64,000 bases of DNA, taken from NCBI GenBank assembly GCA_045600225.1, contig JAZRXL010000014.1:62001-126000 (forward strand), written 5' to 3'. The notes beneath the pieces were generated by a model. That model was not told the origin of the DNA and did not search any database. It saw nothing but the letters and a program-made list of their open reading frames with translations. This document shows positions 9,220 to 17,784 of this stretch, piece by piece. Within the stretch, counting starts at the first letter, position 1, and each line of letters opens with the position of its first letter. The position numbers and the translations under genes are program-made. The DNA comes from UBA1181 sp045600225. GTDB lineage: Bacteria; Bacteroidota; Bacteroidia; Bacteroidales; Paludibacteraceae.

Positions 9220-10586
9220 TTTTAAAGAAAAACATATTTTTCTTGGGTATTGGAGGTATTGGCATGAGTGCCTTGGCTCGCTATTTTAAGGCGAAAGGTT
9301 TCTCGGTGGCTGGATACGACAAAACACCTTCTGCACTGACCAAAGAGTTGGAACAAGAGGGTATCTCCATACATTATGTGGATGATGTGACAATGATCCC
9401 AGCATCCTTCCGTAAACCAGATGAAACCATTGTGGTATTTACCCCTGCGGTTCCTCCTACAATGTCGGAGATGATATGGTTCCAAGAAAATCAGTTTATT
9501 ATACAAAAGCGTTCTCAGATTTTGGGTGAGATCACTCGAATGCAAAAGGGATTGTGTGTCTCTGGTACTCACGGAAAGACAACTACATCTACTATGCTAA
9601 CTCACCTTCTACATAACTCTTCTGTGGATTGTAATGCTTTTTTAGGAGGTATCTCTAAAAACTTCTCTAAAAACCTTTTACTTTCGGATAAGAGTGACTT
9701 GGTGGTGATTGAGGCGGATGAGTATGATCGTTCCTTTTTGACGCTGTCTCCGTATATGGCTGTGGTAACGGCTGTGGATGCAGACCATTTGGATATTTAT
9801 GGAACAGAGGAGGCTTACCGTGCTGGTTTCGAAGAGTTCACCTCCCTGATTTCAAAAGATGGTGTTTTGCTGATGAAGAAGGGGTTGCCTATCCAACCGA
9901 AGTTGCAAGAGGGTGTGAAGTTCTACACCTATTCGGTGAATGAAGGCGATTTCCACGCAGAAAATATTCGAATTGGAAATGGAGAGATCATATTCGACTT
10001 TGTTACACCAAAAGAGATAGTTCGAAACATTCAGTTGGGTGTTCCGGTATATGTGAACATCGAGAATGGAGTGGCAGCTATGGCTATTGCTTCGTTGAAT
10101 GGAGTCAAAGCAGATGAGTTGCGCAGTGGAATGGCTTCCTTCGCTGGTGTAAAGCGAAGATTTGATTTTCATATCAAATCGGATAAGGTTGTGTTCTTAG
10201 ACGATTACGCTCATCATCCGAATGAGTTGAAGTCAAGTATAGAGTCTGTTCGCAAACTATATAGTGATCGTAATCTTACAGTGGTCTTCCAACCTCACTT
10301 ATATACTCGTACTCGTGATTTCGCAGATGAATTCGCTGCGGCATTGTCGAAGGCGGACGAGTTGATTTTGTTGGACATTTATCCTGCAAGAGAGAAACCA
10401 ATTCCAGGAGTGGATTCAAAGATGCTTTTGGATAAGGTGACACTGGGTAATAAGCGTTTGATGACCAAGGAAGAGTTGGTGAAATCGACTCTTTCCAACG
10501 ATTATGATTTGTTATTGATGGTGGGTGCTGGTGATATGGATTTGTTGATTCCTGAAATGGAGAGCAATTTGAGAAAGAGAATTTAA
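9216..10586 (+). CDS. murC: UDP-MurNAc:L-alanine ligase
   Basis: The protein has 456 residues and carries the three Mur ligase domains. An N-terminal nucleotide fold has GIGGIGMSALA at 11-21, the ATP loop GTHGKTTT is at 117-124, and the C-terminal domain contains DDYAHHP. MurC adds the first amino acid of the stem peptide to UDP-MurNAc in the cytoplasm. The start codon overlaps the murG stop. The next gene is ftsQ, 26 bases away. Confidence 0.96.
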   Translation: MILKKNIFFLGIGGIGMSALARYFKAKGFSVAGYDKTPSALTKELEQEGISIHYVDDVTMIPASFRKPDETIVVFTPAVPPTMSEMIWFQENQFIIQKRSQILGEITRMQKGLCVSGTHGKTTTSTMLTHLLHNSSVDCNAFLGGISKNFSKNLLLSDKSDLVVIEADEYDRSFLTLSPYMAVVTAVDADHLDIYGTEEAYRAGFEEFTSLISKDGVLLMKKGLPIQPKLQEGVKFYTYSVNEGDFHAENIRIGNGEIIFDFVTPKEIVRNIQLGVPVYVNIENGVAAMAIASLNGVKADELRSGMASFAGVKRRFDFHIKSDKVVFLDDYAHHPNELKSSIESVRKLYSDRNLTVVFQPHLYTRTRDFADEFAAALSKADELILLDIYPAREKPIPGVDSKMLLDKVTLGNKRLMTKEELVKSTLSNDYDLLLMVGAGDMDLLIPEMESNLRKRI

Positions 10587-10612
10587 AGGTATAATTTAAA
10601 ATAGCAATAGGT

Positions 10613-11359
10613 ATGGCAGAGAAATTTAATTGGAGAAGATTTGGTAAGATTTCAGTAGTCGTTTTGATTATTGGTTATATCTCTTTTGCCATATCTGCCT
10701 TTGCCTATCGTTCGGAGGAGCAGATTTGTTCCACTTGCAAGGTTGCTATTTTAGATAGCGCCACACTTCGATTTGTGTCACCCAAAGAGGTGATGACATT
10801 CTTGGACCAGGAAGATAGAAGTCCGTTGGGTGTTCGTGCAGAGTTTATTAATAAGAAAAAGATAGAGGATGTTTTAGAGTCTAAGTCTCGTATCAAGAAG
10901 GCAGAGTGCTATCTCACTCCTTCAGGTTCGATGGTGATCGATATTACACAACGAGAGCCTATTTTCCGTGTGATGACATCTCAATCGAATTTCTACATAG
11001 ATAGTGATGGTGGTGTGATGCGTGTGGCAGACAACTTTGCTGCGTATGTTCCTATTGTAACAGGATCGGTTCCTGAGAAGTTCGCTAAAGGAGATCTTTA
11101 CGAATTTGTTATGTATTTGAAGAACGATAAGTTGTGGAGTTCTTTGATTGAACAAATTGATGTAAACGAAAAGCAAGAACTAACTTTGGTGCCTCGCGTG
11201 GGAAATCAGTTGATACGCTTGGGCAAGGTGGACGGATATGAGACAAAAATGAAAAAGCTATTGTCCGTCTATAAGAATGGCTTTAATCAGTTGGGTTGGA
11301 ACTGTTACAAGGAGATCAACCTAATGTATGAAGGTCAAGTGGTATGTACAAAAAAATAA
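10613..11359 (+). CDS. ftsQ: Divisome protein FtsQ-like
   Basis: A 248-residue bitopic protein. It has a short basic cytoplasmic N-terminus, a membrane segment at about 13-33, and a periplasmic part that resembles the POTRA plus beta domains of FtsQ/DivIB. The region ILDSATLRFVSPKEVMTFL is POTRA-like. Position between murC and ftsA is the classical ftsQ position. FtsQ connects early and late divisome proteins. A CxxC pair (ICSTC, about 39-42) just after the membrane segment is unusual and may be incidental. Sequence conservation in this family is low, so context carries much of the call. Confidence 0.88.
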   Translation: MAEKFNWRRFGKISVVVLIIGYISFAISAFAYRSEEQICSTCKVAILDSATLRFVSPKEVMTFLDQEDRSPLGVRAEFINKKKIEDVLESKSRIKKAECYLTPSGSMVIDITQREPIFRVMTSQSNFYIDSDGGVMRVADNFAAYVPIVTGSVPEKFAKGDLYEFVMYLKNDKLWSSLIEQIDVNEKQELTLVPRVGNQLIRLGKVDGYETKMKKLLSVYKNGFNQLGWNCYKEINLMYEGQVVCTKK

Positions 11360-11384
11360 CAAGATAATTAAACAAAGAATTAAC

Positions 11385-12731
11385 ATGGCAGGTTTTGATT
11401 TAAGTAAATTATCCGTTGCGATAGATATAGGAAGTTCAGTGGTAAAGGGAGCCATTGGATTTGTGGGTAATGATGGAAAGTTTGTATGCGTGACAACCGA
11501 CAAGGTGGAGTCGCAAGGAAGCATTACTCACGGAAATGTAAAGAACATCAGTGGTGCAGCGTCTTGTGTGAAAAGTTTAATGCAACTTTTGACCAATCGT
11601 TTGTCGAATATTTTAAAGAAAGAACAACTCTTCCCGGAAGATCACCATTTGTCTTTTGAGAAGATTTATGTGTGTGTTTCTGGTTCTTACACACAGGGTG
11701 TATTTAAGAGAATAGAGAGAAACTTGCCTCGAATTGAAGTGACAGAAGATTTAATCCGTGAAATGAGAGAGGAGAACGAGAATTTTGCTCGTTCTGAAAA
11801 ATACGGTAAGTCGTTGGATTTCTTGATGACTATTCCTCAAAGATATTTCTTGGATGGCTTTGAAGAGGAAAAACCAGTAGGTTGCATTTGCAGTCATCTA
11901 ATTGCAGAATTCCAGAATATCTTGGTGCAACACGATTTGATTTCTAATGTGAAACTTTGTTTTGAGCGTGCGGGTTATCCAAATATTGAAATATGCTTTG
12001 CCCCTTTAATGATGGCTAATTCAGTTTTGTCAGACCAAGAGCGTTATGAAGGAACTGCATTGGTGGATTTTGGTGCGGAGACGTCTTCTGTTTCCGTTTT
12101 CAAGGATGGGATTATGAAGTATGTATTTGTGCTTCATAAGGGAAGTGAAAGGATTACTGACGATTTGAAGGAATTGAAGATCCCTGCTGATTCTGCAAAA
12201 ATTATTAAACACCATGCTTCTGCCATGGCTGGTGTTGATGATCCTGTATTCTTTGATCTTCAAATCTACAATGAGAAACGAACTTTCGAATCAGAAATGA
12301 TTGCTCAAATTGTTGGTCATAGAATGGATAAAATTCTCCAACAAGTAGATGAGATTATTCAGTTGACTCCTGCTGGTCGTGCTATCAACCAAATTGTTTT
12401 GGTGGGTGGAGGTTCAAACCTAAAATATATGAGAGAGAAGGTGGAGGAGTATACAGGTGTGCCAACTCGCATGGGTTCTTTCATCGATCTTAAAGAGTCA
12501 AAACAAATATTGCCTTTCACAGCGGTCTTGGGTACTCTTTATAATGCAAATGGTTGCTCGGTTTCGTTTGTTAAGAACGAAGTGAAGGTGGAAGAGCCAG
12601 TTGTAACCCCAACGGCAAAACCAGCAAAGAAAAACGGAAGACTTACAGACCGTTTGAAAAATAAAATGGGTAGCTTTATGGAGAATATGTTCTCCGACCC
12701 AAGTGCAAATGAAAATGATAGAATGGAATAA
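11385..12731 (+). CDS. ftsA: Actin-like divisome protein FtsA
   Basis: The product has 448 residues from the ATG at 11385; an earlier in-frame ATG at 11328 lies inside ftsQ and was rejected. It is an actin-fold ATPase that tethers FtsZ to the membrane. The phosphate-1 motif AIDIGSS is near the N-terminus, VDFGAETSSVSVF near 230-242 and VLVGGGSNL near 345. The C-terminal segment RLTDRLKNKMGSFMENMF looks like the amphipathic membrane-targeting helix of FtsA. It is followed by ftsZ after 20 bases. Confidence 0.95.
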   Translation: MAGFDLSKLSVAIDIGSSVVKGAIGFVGNDGKFVCVTTDKVESQGSITHGNVKNISGAASCVKSLMQLLTNRLSNILKKEQLFPEDHHLSFEKIYVCVSGSYTQGVFKRIERNLPRIEVTEDLIREMREENENFARSEKYGKSLDFLMTIPQRYFLDGFEEEKPVGCICSHLIAEFQNILVQHDLISNVKLCFERAGYPNIEICFAPLMMANSVLSDQERYEGTALVDFGAETSSVSVFKDGIMKYVFVLHKGSERITDDLKELKIPADSAKIIKHHASAMAGVDDPVFFDLQIYNEKRTFESEMIAQIVGHRMDKILQQVDEIIQLTPAGRAINQIVLVGGGSNLKYMREKVEEYTGVPTRMGSFIDLKESKQILPFTAVLGTLYNANGCSVSFVKNEVKVEEPVVTPTAKPAKKNGRLTDRLKNKMGSFMENMFSDPSANENDRME

Positions 12732-12751
12732 TTTAATAAATACGAAAAGAT

Positions 12752-14137
12752 ATGGAAGAGTATCAACCAATAATATTGCCAAGTAATGGAAATGCGGGGG
12801 AAATCTCCGAAGACAAATCAGTGATCAAGGTCATTGGTGTTGGTGGTGGTGGAACTAACGCTGCCAATCATATGTTCGAATTGGGTATCAACAATGTGGA
12901 TTTCATTGTATGTAATACGGATAATCAATCTTTGTTGCACTCTCCAATTCCTGTTAAGATCCAATTGGGTCCGGAAGGACATGGCGCAGGAAATGATCCG
13001 GAGAAGGGACGTATCGCTGCAGATTACTCATTGGGTAAGATCAAGGAGTTGTTGGAAGATTCTACCAAGATGGTTTTCGTTACTGCCGGAATGGGTGGAG
13101 GAACAGGTACAGGTGCCGCTCCTTTGATTGCTAAGACTGCAAAGGATATGGGTATCCTTACTGTTGGTATTGTTACTATTCCATTTAAGTTTGAAGGAAA
13201 AAGAAGAATCACACAGGCTTTGAAGGGTGTAGAGGCAATGCGTGAAAGCGTGGATTCAATCTTGGTGATTAGCACAGAGCGTATCGCTAAGATCTATTCT
13301 GACTTTACGTTGGAAAAGGCATTCGCTTGTGCGGACGACATTTTGGCTACAGCAGCAAAGGGTATTGCGGAGATTATCACTTTACCAGGTTATATTAATG
13401 TAGACTTGGAGGATGTGAAAACCGTTATGACTAATAGTGGTTCTGCAGTGATGGGTGCTGCCAAAGCTTCTGGCAAGGATAGGGCATTGACTGCAATTCA
13501 GAACTCATTGGATTCTCCGTTGTTGCTTTCAACTAACCTACAAGGAGCAAAAGATATCTTGTTGAACATCGCATACGGAGAGGATGGTATCCTAGTAGAT
13601 GAATTGACAACGATTACTGAATATCTTCAAAGTGAGGTTCAGTGTGATGAGAATCAGATTATCTGGGGTGCGACAAAGGATAGTAAGTTGGCTGCAAACG
13701 AACTTAACATCACCATTGTGGCAACAGGATTCTCTAACGAAGAGATAGACAAGTCGATCTTGGGCGCTCCTGCTCCAAGAAGAGCAGAACCAACTCGCAT
13801 CACTTTGACTGCACAGGAACCAGTTCAGGAACCTGTACAACAGCCAATGGGTGCTCCTACATGGTCAAACCCACGAACTACAACTAATGAAGGGAATGCT
13901 TTATATGACCAATACTATGGTGGAGAAACGAAAAAAGGTGGCGTGTCTGTCCACTCTAATGTGACTCCTGTAACAGATACTTTGCCTACCTCTCCATTGT
14001 CGTTTAACGATGAAGATGAAGACAAACCAATCTCTAACTTTGGAGGCTCGTTTGATGTTTCTCCTCGTTTGTCGTTTAATGATAGTGACGATGTGGTGGA
14101 TGACAGAAATGGCTTCTTATCTAACAATGTGGATTAA
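12752..14137 (+). CDS. ftsZ: Cell division GTPase FtsZ
   Basis: The protein has 461 residues. The tubulin signature GGGTGTG lies at 115-121 and the first glycine loop GVGGGGTNA at 29-37. The catalytic T7-loop region is in the segment around 225. The globular core ends near 330. A disordered linker of about 130 residues follows, with QEPVQEPVQQP and two similar SFNDEDED/SFNDSDD blocks. The extreme C-terminus is NGFLSNNVD rather than the IPxFLR-type peptide of Proteobacteria, so the site that docks FtsA may differ. It is the last division gene of the cluster. Confidence 0.98.
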   Translation: MEEYQPIILPSNGNAGEISEDKSVIKVIGVGGGGTNAANHMFELGINNVDFIVCNTDNQSLLHSPIPVKIQLGPEGHGAGNDPEKGRIAADYSLGKIKELLEDSTKMVFVTAGMGGGTGTGAAPLIAKTAKDMGILTVGIVTIPFKFEGKRRITQALKGVEAMRESVDSILVISTERIAKIYSDFTLEKAFACADDILATAAKGIAEIITLPGYINVDLEDVKTVMTNSGSAVMGAAKASGKDRALTAIQNSLDSPLLLSTNLQGAKDILLNIAYGEDGILVDELTTITEYLQSEVQCDENQIIWGATKDSKLAANELNITIVATGFSNEEIDKSILGAPAPRRAEPTRITLTAQEPVQEPVQQPMGAPTWSNPRTTTNEGNALYDQYYGGETKKGGVSVHSNVTPVTDTLPTSPLSFNDEDEDKPISNFGGSFDVSPRLSFNDSDDVVDDRNGFLSNNVD

Positions 14138-14155
14138 TGTTTAATATTTAAAGAT

Positions 14156-14605
14156 ATGGCTTTATTTGATAAAATTAACGAAGATATTAAAAAGGCAATG
14201 TTGGCTAGAGAGAAAGTGGCACTAGAGGCATTGCGTGGTGTTAAAAAAGAGTTCTTGGAGGCTAAGACTGCAAAAGGTGCAGGAGATGAGCTTTCTGATG
14301 AGACTGCCATCAAAATCCTTCAAAAAATGGTAAAGCAAAGAAAAGAATCCGCTGCTATTTTTACAGAACAAGGACGTCCTGAATTGGCAGAAGGTGAGTT
14401 GGCTGAGGCTGCAGTGATTGAGAAATACCTTCCTGCACAAATGACAGACGAGGAGTTGACAGCTGCCATCAAGGAGATCATCGCAGAGGTAGGCGCTACA
14501 TCTGCAAAAGAGATGGGTAAGGTGATGGGTGTTGCCTCTAAGAAATTGGCTGGTAAGGCAGAAGGAAAGGCTATTTCCGATAAGGTAAAATCGCTTTTAG
14601 CATAA
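14156..14605 (+). CDS. GatB/YqeY domain protein
   Basis: A 149-residue soluble, Lys- and Glu-rich helical protein of the YqeY family. This corresponds to the C-terminal helical domain of the amidotransferase subunit GatB. In GatB that domain contacts tRNA; stand-alone YqeY proteins have no firmly established role. Family features include the KGAGDELSDE region, the EKYLPAQMTDEEL segment (about 90-105) and the GKVMG segment near the end. It starts 18 bases after ftsZ and is probably the last gene of the dcw transcript, with a possible hairpin after it. Confidence 0.9.
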   Translation: MALFDKINEDIKKAMLAREKVALEALRGVKKEFLEAKTAKGAGDELSDETAIKILQKMVKQRKESAAIFTEQGRPELAEGELAEAAVIEKYLPAQMTDEELTAAIKEIIAEVGATSAKEMGKVMGVASKKLAGKAEGKAISDKVKSLLA

Positions 14606-14613
14606 GTTTATAG

Positions 14614-14642
14614 AAGGGTGGCAAGTTGCTTGTTGCCCTTTT
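14614..14642 (+). terminator. Possible terminator after the YqeY gene
   Basis: The 5' arm is AAGGGTGGCAA and the 3' arm is TTGTTGCCCTT, with a five-base loop and a short T run. Eleven pairs form, but three consecutive ones are G-U, so the hairpin is only moderate. Confidence 0.4.
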
Positions 14643-14666
14643 GAACAAATATTTAAAATAGATATT

Positions 14667-15605
14667 ATGGCAGCAAAGAAATGTGTAATGCCTGCTTTCC
14701 TTCGTCCGAAGGATAAGGTAGTGATAGTATCTCCTTCCGGAGCAGTAGATCCCTCTTTGATAGATGGTGCTTGTGCTACTCTTATTTCGTGGGGATTGGT
14801 TCCTGTTGTGGGTGCGTATGCAAAAGGAAAGAGAGATCGTTTCTCAGGAACGGATGAGGAGCGTTTGTTCGATTTACAACAGGCCTTGGATGATCCTTCT
14901 GTTGCTGCTATCTTATGTGGTCGAGGGGGTTACGGAGCTCTTCGTATTGTTGATAAACTTGACTTTACAAAGTTTAAGCAAAATCCTAAATGGATCATTG
15001 GATTCAGTGATATCACAGCTTTGCATGCGCGTGTGGCTAAAGAGGGTTTTGCCTCGTTGCACGGGGTAATGGCGAAGGCCTTAGCTTGTTGGGAAGAGAG
15101 CGAATCGGCAGTTGAACTATTACGCAACACATTGATGGGAAACAGACCAACCTATTGCATTGAGTCGCATAAGAAAAATCAAAAGGGAAGTGCCATAGGA
15201 CAGTTGGTGGGAGGTAACCTTTCTTTGCTATATGCATTGCAGGGTACGCCTTATGCAATAGATCCAAAAGGTAAAATACTCTTCATCGAGGATTTGTCTG
15301 AGCGTATGTATCATATCGATCGTATGATCCAAAATCTGCGTTTGGCGGGTGTGTTCCAGAAAATTGAGGGATTGATTGTTGGTCAGTTTACAGATATAGA
15401 CGAGGATACCTCTTTTGGATCGGTAGAGAACATTGTTCTGAGTGCATTAGAGGGAAGAAAGATCCCTGTTGCATTTAATTTCCCCGTAGGTCATGTGGAT
15501 AATAATTTTCCTTTGATGCACGGAGCAGATGTGGCTTTGGAAGTGAACAAGGAGGAGGCAACTCTACGCTTTGCTCTACCCATTCAATCCAAACCTTTAC
15601 TATAG
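14667..15605 (+). CDS. ldcA: Murein tetrapeptide LD-carboxypeptidase (peptidase S66)
   Basis: The 312-residue product matches the S66 serine peptidase family, which removes the terminal D-alanine from murein tetrapeptides during wall recycling. The expected catalytic triad is visible: Ser about 114 in GFSDITALH, Glu about 208 in LFIEDLSE, and His about 276 in FPVGHVDNN. The conserved GRGGYGALR segment is at 85-93. There is no signal peptide, which fits a cytoplasmic recycling enzyme. It follows the dcw cluster by 61 bases and is closed by a strong hairpin. Some S66 members are microcin-resistance proteins, but the wall context favours LdcA. Confidence 0.88.
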   Translation: MAAKKCVMPAFLRPKDKVVIVSPSGAVDPSLIDGACATLISWGLVPVVGAYAKGKRDRFSGTDEERLFDLQQALDDPSVAAILCGRGGYGALRIVDKLDFTKFKQNPKWIIGFSDITALHARVAKEGFASLHGVMAKALACWEESESAVELLRNTLMGNRPTYCIESHKKNQKGSAIGQLVGGNLSLLYALQGTPYAIDPKGKILFIEDLSERMYHIDRMIQNLRLAGVFQKIEGLIVGQFTDIDEDTSFGSVENIVLSALEGRKIPVAFNFPVGHVDNNFPLMHGADVALEVNKEEATLRFALPIQSKPLL

Positions 15606-15607
15606 CA

Positions 15608-15698
15608 TTGTATTAGTGATGAAACAATGTGTCGTGAACAACAAGTATTGTATAATATGAAACAATATTGTATAAAAAATTGAAACATCGTGTTGTAT
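15608..15698 (+). repeat. Degenerate short repeat with TTGTAT and GAAACA elements
   Basis: Between the ldcA stop and the terminator, TTGTAT occurs at 15608, 15648, 15668 and 15693. GAAACA occurs at 15621, 15659 and 15682. The two alternate, giving three imperfect units of about 40, 20 and 25 bases. The region is AT-rich, so part of this could be chance. No coding potential was seen. Confidence 0.4.
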
Positions 15699-15705
15699 GG
15701 GGGAA

Positions 15706-15737
15706 GAAGGATGCTATGAGGCATCCTTCTTTTGTTT
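15706..15737 (+). terminator. Rho-independent terminator of ldcA
   Basis: A perfect 9-base stem (GAAGGATGC with GCATCCTTC) has a six-base loop and is followed by TTTTGTTT on the plus strand. The same stem lies after the convergent DAHP synthase gene on the minus strand. There it is followed by TTCCCCC, so it may act in both directions but works best for ldcA. Confidence 0.8.
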
Positions 15738-15755
15738 ATTAGGCATCTAGTCCGA

Positions 15756-16823
15756 TTATTTGTTCTCTTCCATGATCTTCATCTGCTGGCGTACAGATTC
15801 GGCGTGTATGGCCTCGAAAATGGCTGTCATGAACTCATTAGACATGCCAAGACTCTCTCCTTGTTGTGCACGCTTGCTGATGACCTCGTCATAACGGTTG
15901 GTTTGGAGCACCGTCATGTCGTGCTCCTTCTTGTAGGTTCCAATCTCGCGTGATATGCGCATACGCTTTGATAATGTCTCGATGATGTTGATGTCAATCT
16001 CATCAATTTGCTTACGCAGGTCTGCTAAGTTCTCTGTTGTTTGATTGGTGTCACGAATCACTAGGTTGTTGATGATCAGACTCAAAACCTCTGGCGTTAC
16101 TTGTTGTGAGGCATCGCTCCAAGCATTGTCTGGATCGATGTGCGACTCTATAATCAAACCATTGAATTGAAGGTCCATCGCTTGTTGCGACAAGGAAGCG
16201 ATAAGATCTCTGCGTCCTGCAATGTGACTTGGATCGCAAATGATTGGCAATTCAGGAATTCTTCTGTGTAATTCGATAGGAATATGCCATTGAGGAAGGT
16301 TCCTATATAGTTTCTTCTCATATGTACTGAATCCTCTGTGAATAGCGCCTAATCGTGTAATGCCCGCATTGTTGATGCGTTGCAAGGCTCCAATCCACAA
16401 CTCCAAATCGGGGTTGACAGGGTTCTTTACTAACACAGGAACATCTACACCCTTCAAGGTGTCGGCTATCTCCTGTACTGCAAATGGATCAGCAGTAGTT
16501 CGTGCACCAATCCAAAGTACATCGACGCCATATTTCAAAGCCTCCTCTACATGTTTTGCGGTAGCAACTTCCGTAGCGGTAAGCATGCCTGTCTCTTTCT
16601 TTACTGTTTGCATCCAAGGCAAAGCTTTTACTCCATTGCCTTCGAAACCTCCTGGCTTGGTGCGGGGCTTCCAGATGCCTGCGCGGAAAACTTTCACACC
16701 ATTATTGGACAACTGCTTGGCTGTCTCCAATGTCTGCTCTTCTGTTTCGGCACTACAAGGTCCGGCAATGACCAAAGGTCTCTTGTCGTCTGCGCCGTTT
16801 AGATTTAATTTCTTTAATTCCAC
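15756..16823 (-). CDS. aroF: Bifunctional DAHP synthase / chorismate mutase
   Basis: The protein has 355 residues and two parts. Residues 1-260 form a KDO8P/DAHP-synthase-type barrel that condenses phosphoenolpyruvate and erythrose 4-phosphate, with GPCSAE at 21-26, RAGIWKPRT and the late ICDPSHIAG segment. Residues about 265-350 form an AroQ-type chorismate mutase helix bundle, with LRKQIDEIDINIIETLSKR and a run of basic residues. Such fusions let the mutase part act in feedback control. The gene lies 25 bases after pheA on the same strand. The pair therefore covers the entry to the shikimate pathway and two steps toward phenylalanine, and both genes probably obey the leader upstream of pheA. 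No tyrA is nearby. Confidence 0.93.
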   Translation of the reverse strand: MELKKLNLNGADDKRPLVIAGPCSAETEEQTLETAKQLSNNGVKVFRAGIWKPRTKPGGFEGNGVKALPWMQTVKKETGMLTATEVATAKHVEEALKYGVDVLWIGARTTADPFAVQEIADTLKGVDVPVLVKNPVNPDLELWIGALQRINNAGITRLGAIHRGFSTYEKKLYRNLPQWHIPIELHRRIPELPIICDPSHIAGRRDLIASLSQQAMDLQFNGLIIESHIDPDNAWSDASQQVTPEVLSLIINNLVIRDTNQTTENLADLRKQIDEIDINIIETLSKRMRISREIGTYKKEHDMTVLQTNRYDEVISKRAQQGESLGMSNEFMTAIFEAIHAESVRQQMKIMEENK

Positions 16824-16848
16824 AGTATTCTTCTTTTTTTATTTCTAA

Positions 16849-17700
16849 TTAGATAGTTTGTCTGCCGATTTCATATTCTCCAAGAATGCGTAATTCATTG
16901 GTTAGTGGAGCAATTGCGGCAAGGGCTCCTTGGTACTTCTGGTACTTGTCAAATTCCAAATCAATGTAGAATTGATACTCCCATTCTCTTCCGATAATAG
17001 GTGTGGATTGAATTCTGGTTAGGTTCATCTTGTAGTAAGAGAGAATGGAAAGGATTTGTGCCAAACATCCTTCTTCATGTGATAGGGTGATTAAAAGAGA
17101 TGCCTTGTTAGGGTGTTTGTCCTTAGCCAACTCTTCTGTCTTTTCTTCATTGGCAATGATAAGGAAACGGGTGAAGTTTCTCTTATTGGTCTCAATGCCT
17201 TTGGCAAGTATGTTTAGCCCGTAGATCTCGGCTGCTAATTCTCCACAGATGGCAGCTTTCCCTTTCTCTCCCAACTCTGCGATCATCTTTGCACTGGATG
17301 CAGTGTCATCATACTCGATGGCTCTTTGAATCTGTTTGTTCTGCTTTAGAAAATCTTGGCATTGCATAAGGGCAATAGGATGAGAATAGACTTCTCGAAT
17401 GTCTGACAGATCTTGTCCTGGAGTAGCTACTAGATTGTGCTTGATGCGCAATTTTTGTTCTCCGAAGATTTTTAATTTACTATCAGCCAATAGAGTGTGG
17501 TTTTGTAGTAGGCTACCAGCTATGGTGTTTTCAATAGCGACAATGCCAATCAAATCTTTGTCTGCTTTAACTGCAGCGAATAGCTGATCGAAATGTTGAC
17601 AAGGCACAATTTCAATCTCCTCGTCTCTAAAATATTCGTGAGCAGCGATGTCGTGGAAACATCCTGCAATACCTTGTATGGCAACTCTTTTCTTACTCAT
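16849..17700 (-). CDS. pheA: Prephenate dehydratase with ACT domain
   Basis: The product has 283 residues from the ATG at 17700; a longer open frame upstream is inside the terminator and leader and is not used. Prephenate dehydratase makes phenylpyruvate for phenylalanine synthesis. The catalytic domain spans 1-180, with IENTIAGS at about 56-63 and the catalytic NFTRF at 176-180. An ACT domain follows (about 200-275). The usual phenylalanine-binding ESRP motif reads QSTP here (231-234). The start codon lies 9 bases after a T tract that ends a terminator hairpin. A Phe/Tyr-rich leader peptide precedes it, so transcription is probably attenuated. Confidence 0.95.
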   Translation of the reverse strand: MSKKRVAIQGIAGCFHDIAAHEYFRDEEIEIVPCQHFDQLFAAVKADKDLIGIVAIENTIAGSLLQNHTLLADSKLKIFGEQKLRIKHNLVATPGQDLSDIREVYSHPIALMQCQDFLKQNKQIQRAIEYDDTASSAKMIAELGEKGKAAICGELAAEIYGLNILAKGIETNKRNFTRFLIIANEEKTEELAKDKHPNKASLLITLSHEEGCLAQILSILSYYKMNLTRIQSTPIIGREWEYQFYIDLEFDKYQKYQGALAAIAPLTNELRILGEYEIGRQTI

Positions 17701-17709
17701 ATATGAAAC

Positions 17710-17738
17710 AAAAAAAAGTCCCACATTTCTGCGGGACT
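17710..17738 (-). terminator. Attenuator terminator hairpin upstream of pheA
   Basis: On the minus strand AGTCCCGC (17738-17731) pairs with GTGGGACT (17724-17717). This gives eight pairs with one G-U around the loop AGAAAT, followed at once by a run of eight T. It is a complete rho-independent terminator placed between the leader ORF and pheA, which starts at 17700. A terminator that blocks its own downstream gene makes sense only if it is conditional. Confidence 0.88.
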
Positions 17739-17782
17739 CATATTTAAAAAAGTTTATTATCAATTGCAAATCAGAATCCCGC
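17731..17782 (-). promoter_or_regulatory. Antiterminator pairing in the pheA leader
   Basis: The segment GCGGGATTC (17782-17774) begins two bases after the leader stop codon. It can pair with GAGTCCCGC (17739-17731), giving nine pairs including one G-U. The second segment contains the whole 5' arm of the terminator, so the two hairpins exclude each other. A ribosome at the leader stop would cover the first segment and let the terminator form. A ribosome stalled on the Phe/Tyr codons would leave it free to pair. A further AT-rich match, AGTTTATT (17830-17823) with AATAAACT (17758-17751), may add to the fold or be chance. Confidence 0.82.
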
Positions 17783-17784
17783 TC

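Noticed and set aside
11328..11384. Longer FtsA start inside ftsQ
   Set aside because: The added residues are Lys/Asn-rich and unlike FtsA. The ATG at 11385 directly precedes the conserved start.
15608..15698. CRISPR array
   Set aside because: The repeated elements are only six bases long and unevenly spaced, and no cas gene is present.
17701..17769. N-terminal extension of PheA by 23 codons
   Set aside because: It would run through the terminator hairpin and T tract. Homologous proteins start at the MSKKRVAIQG position.
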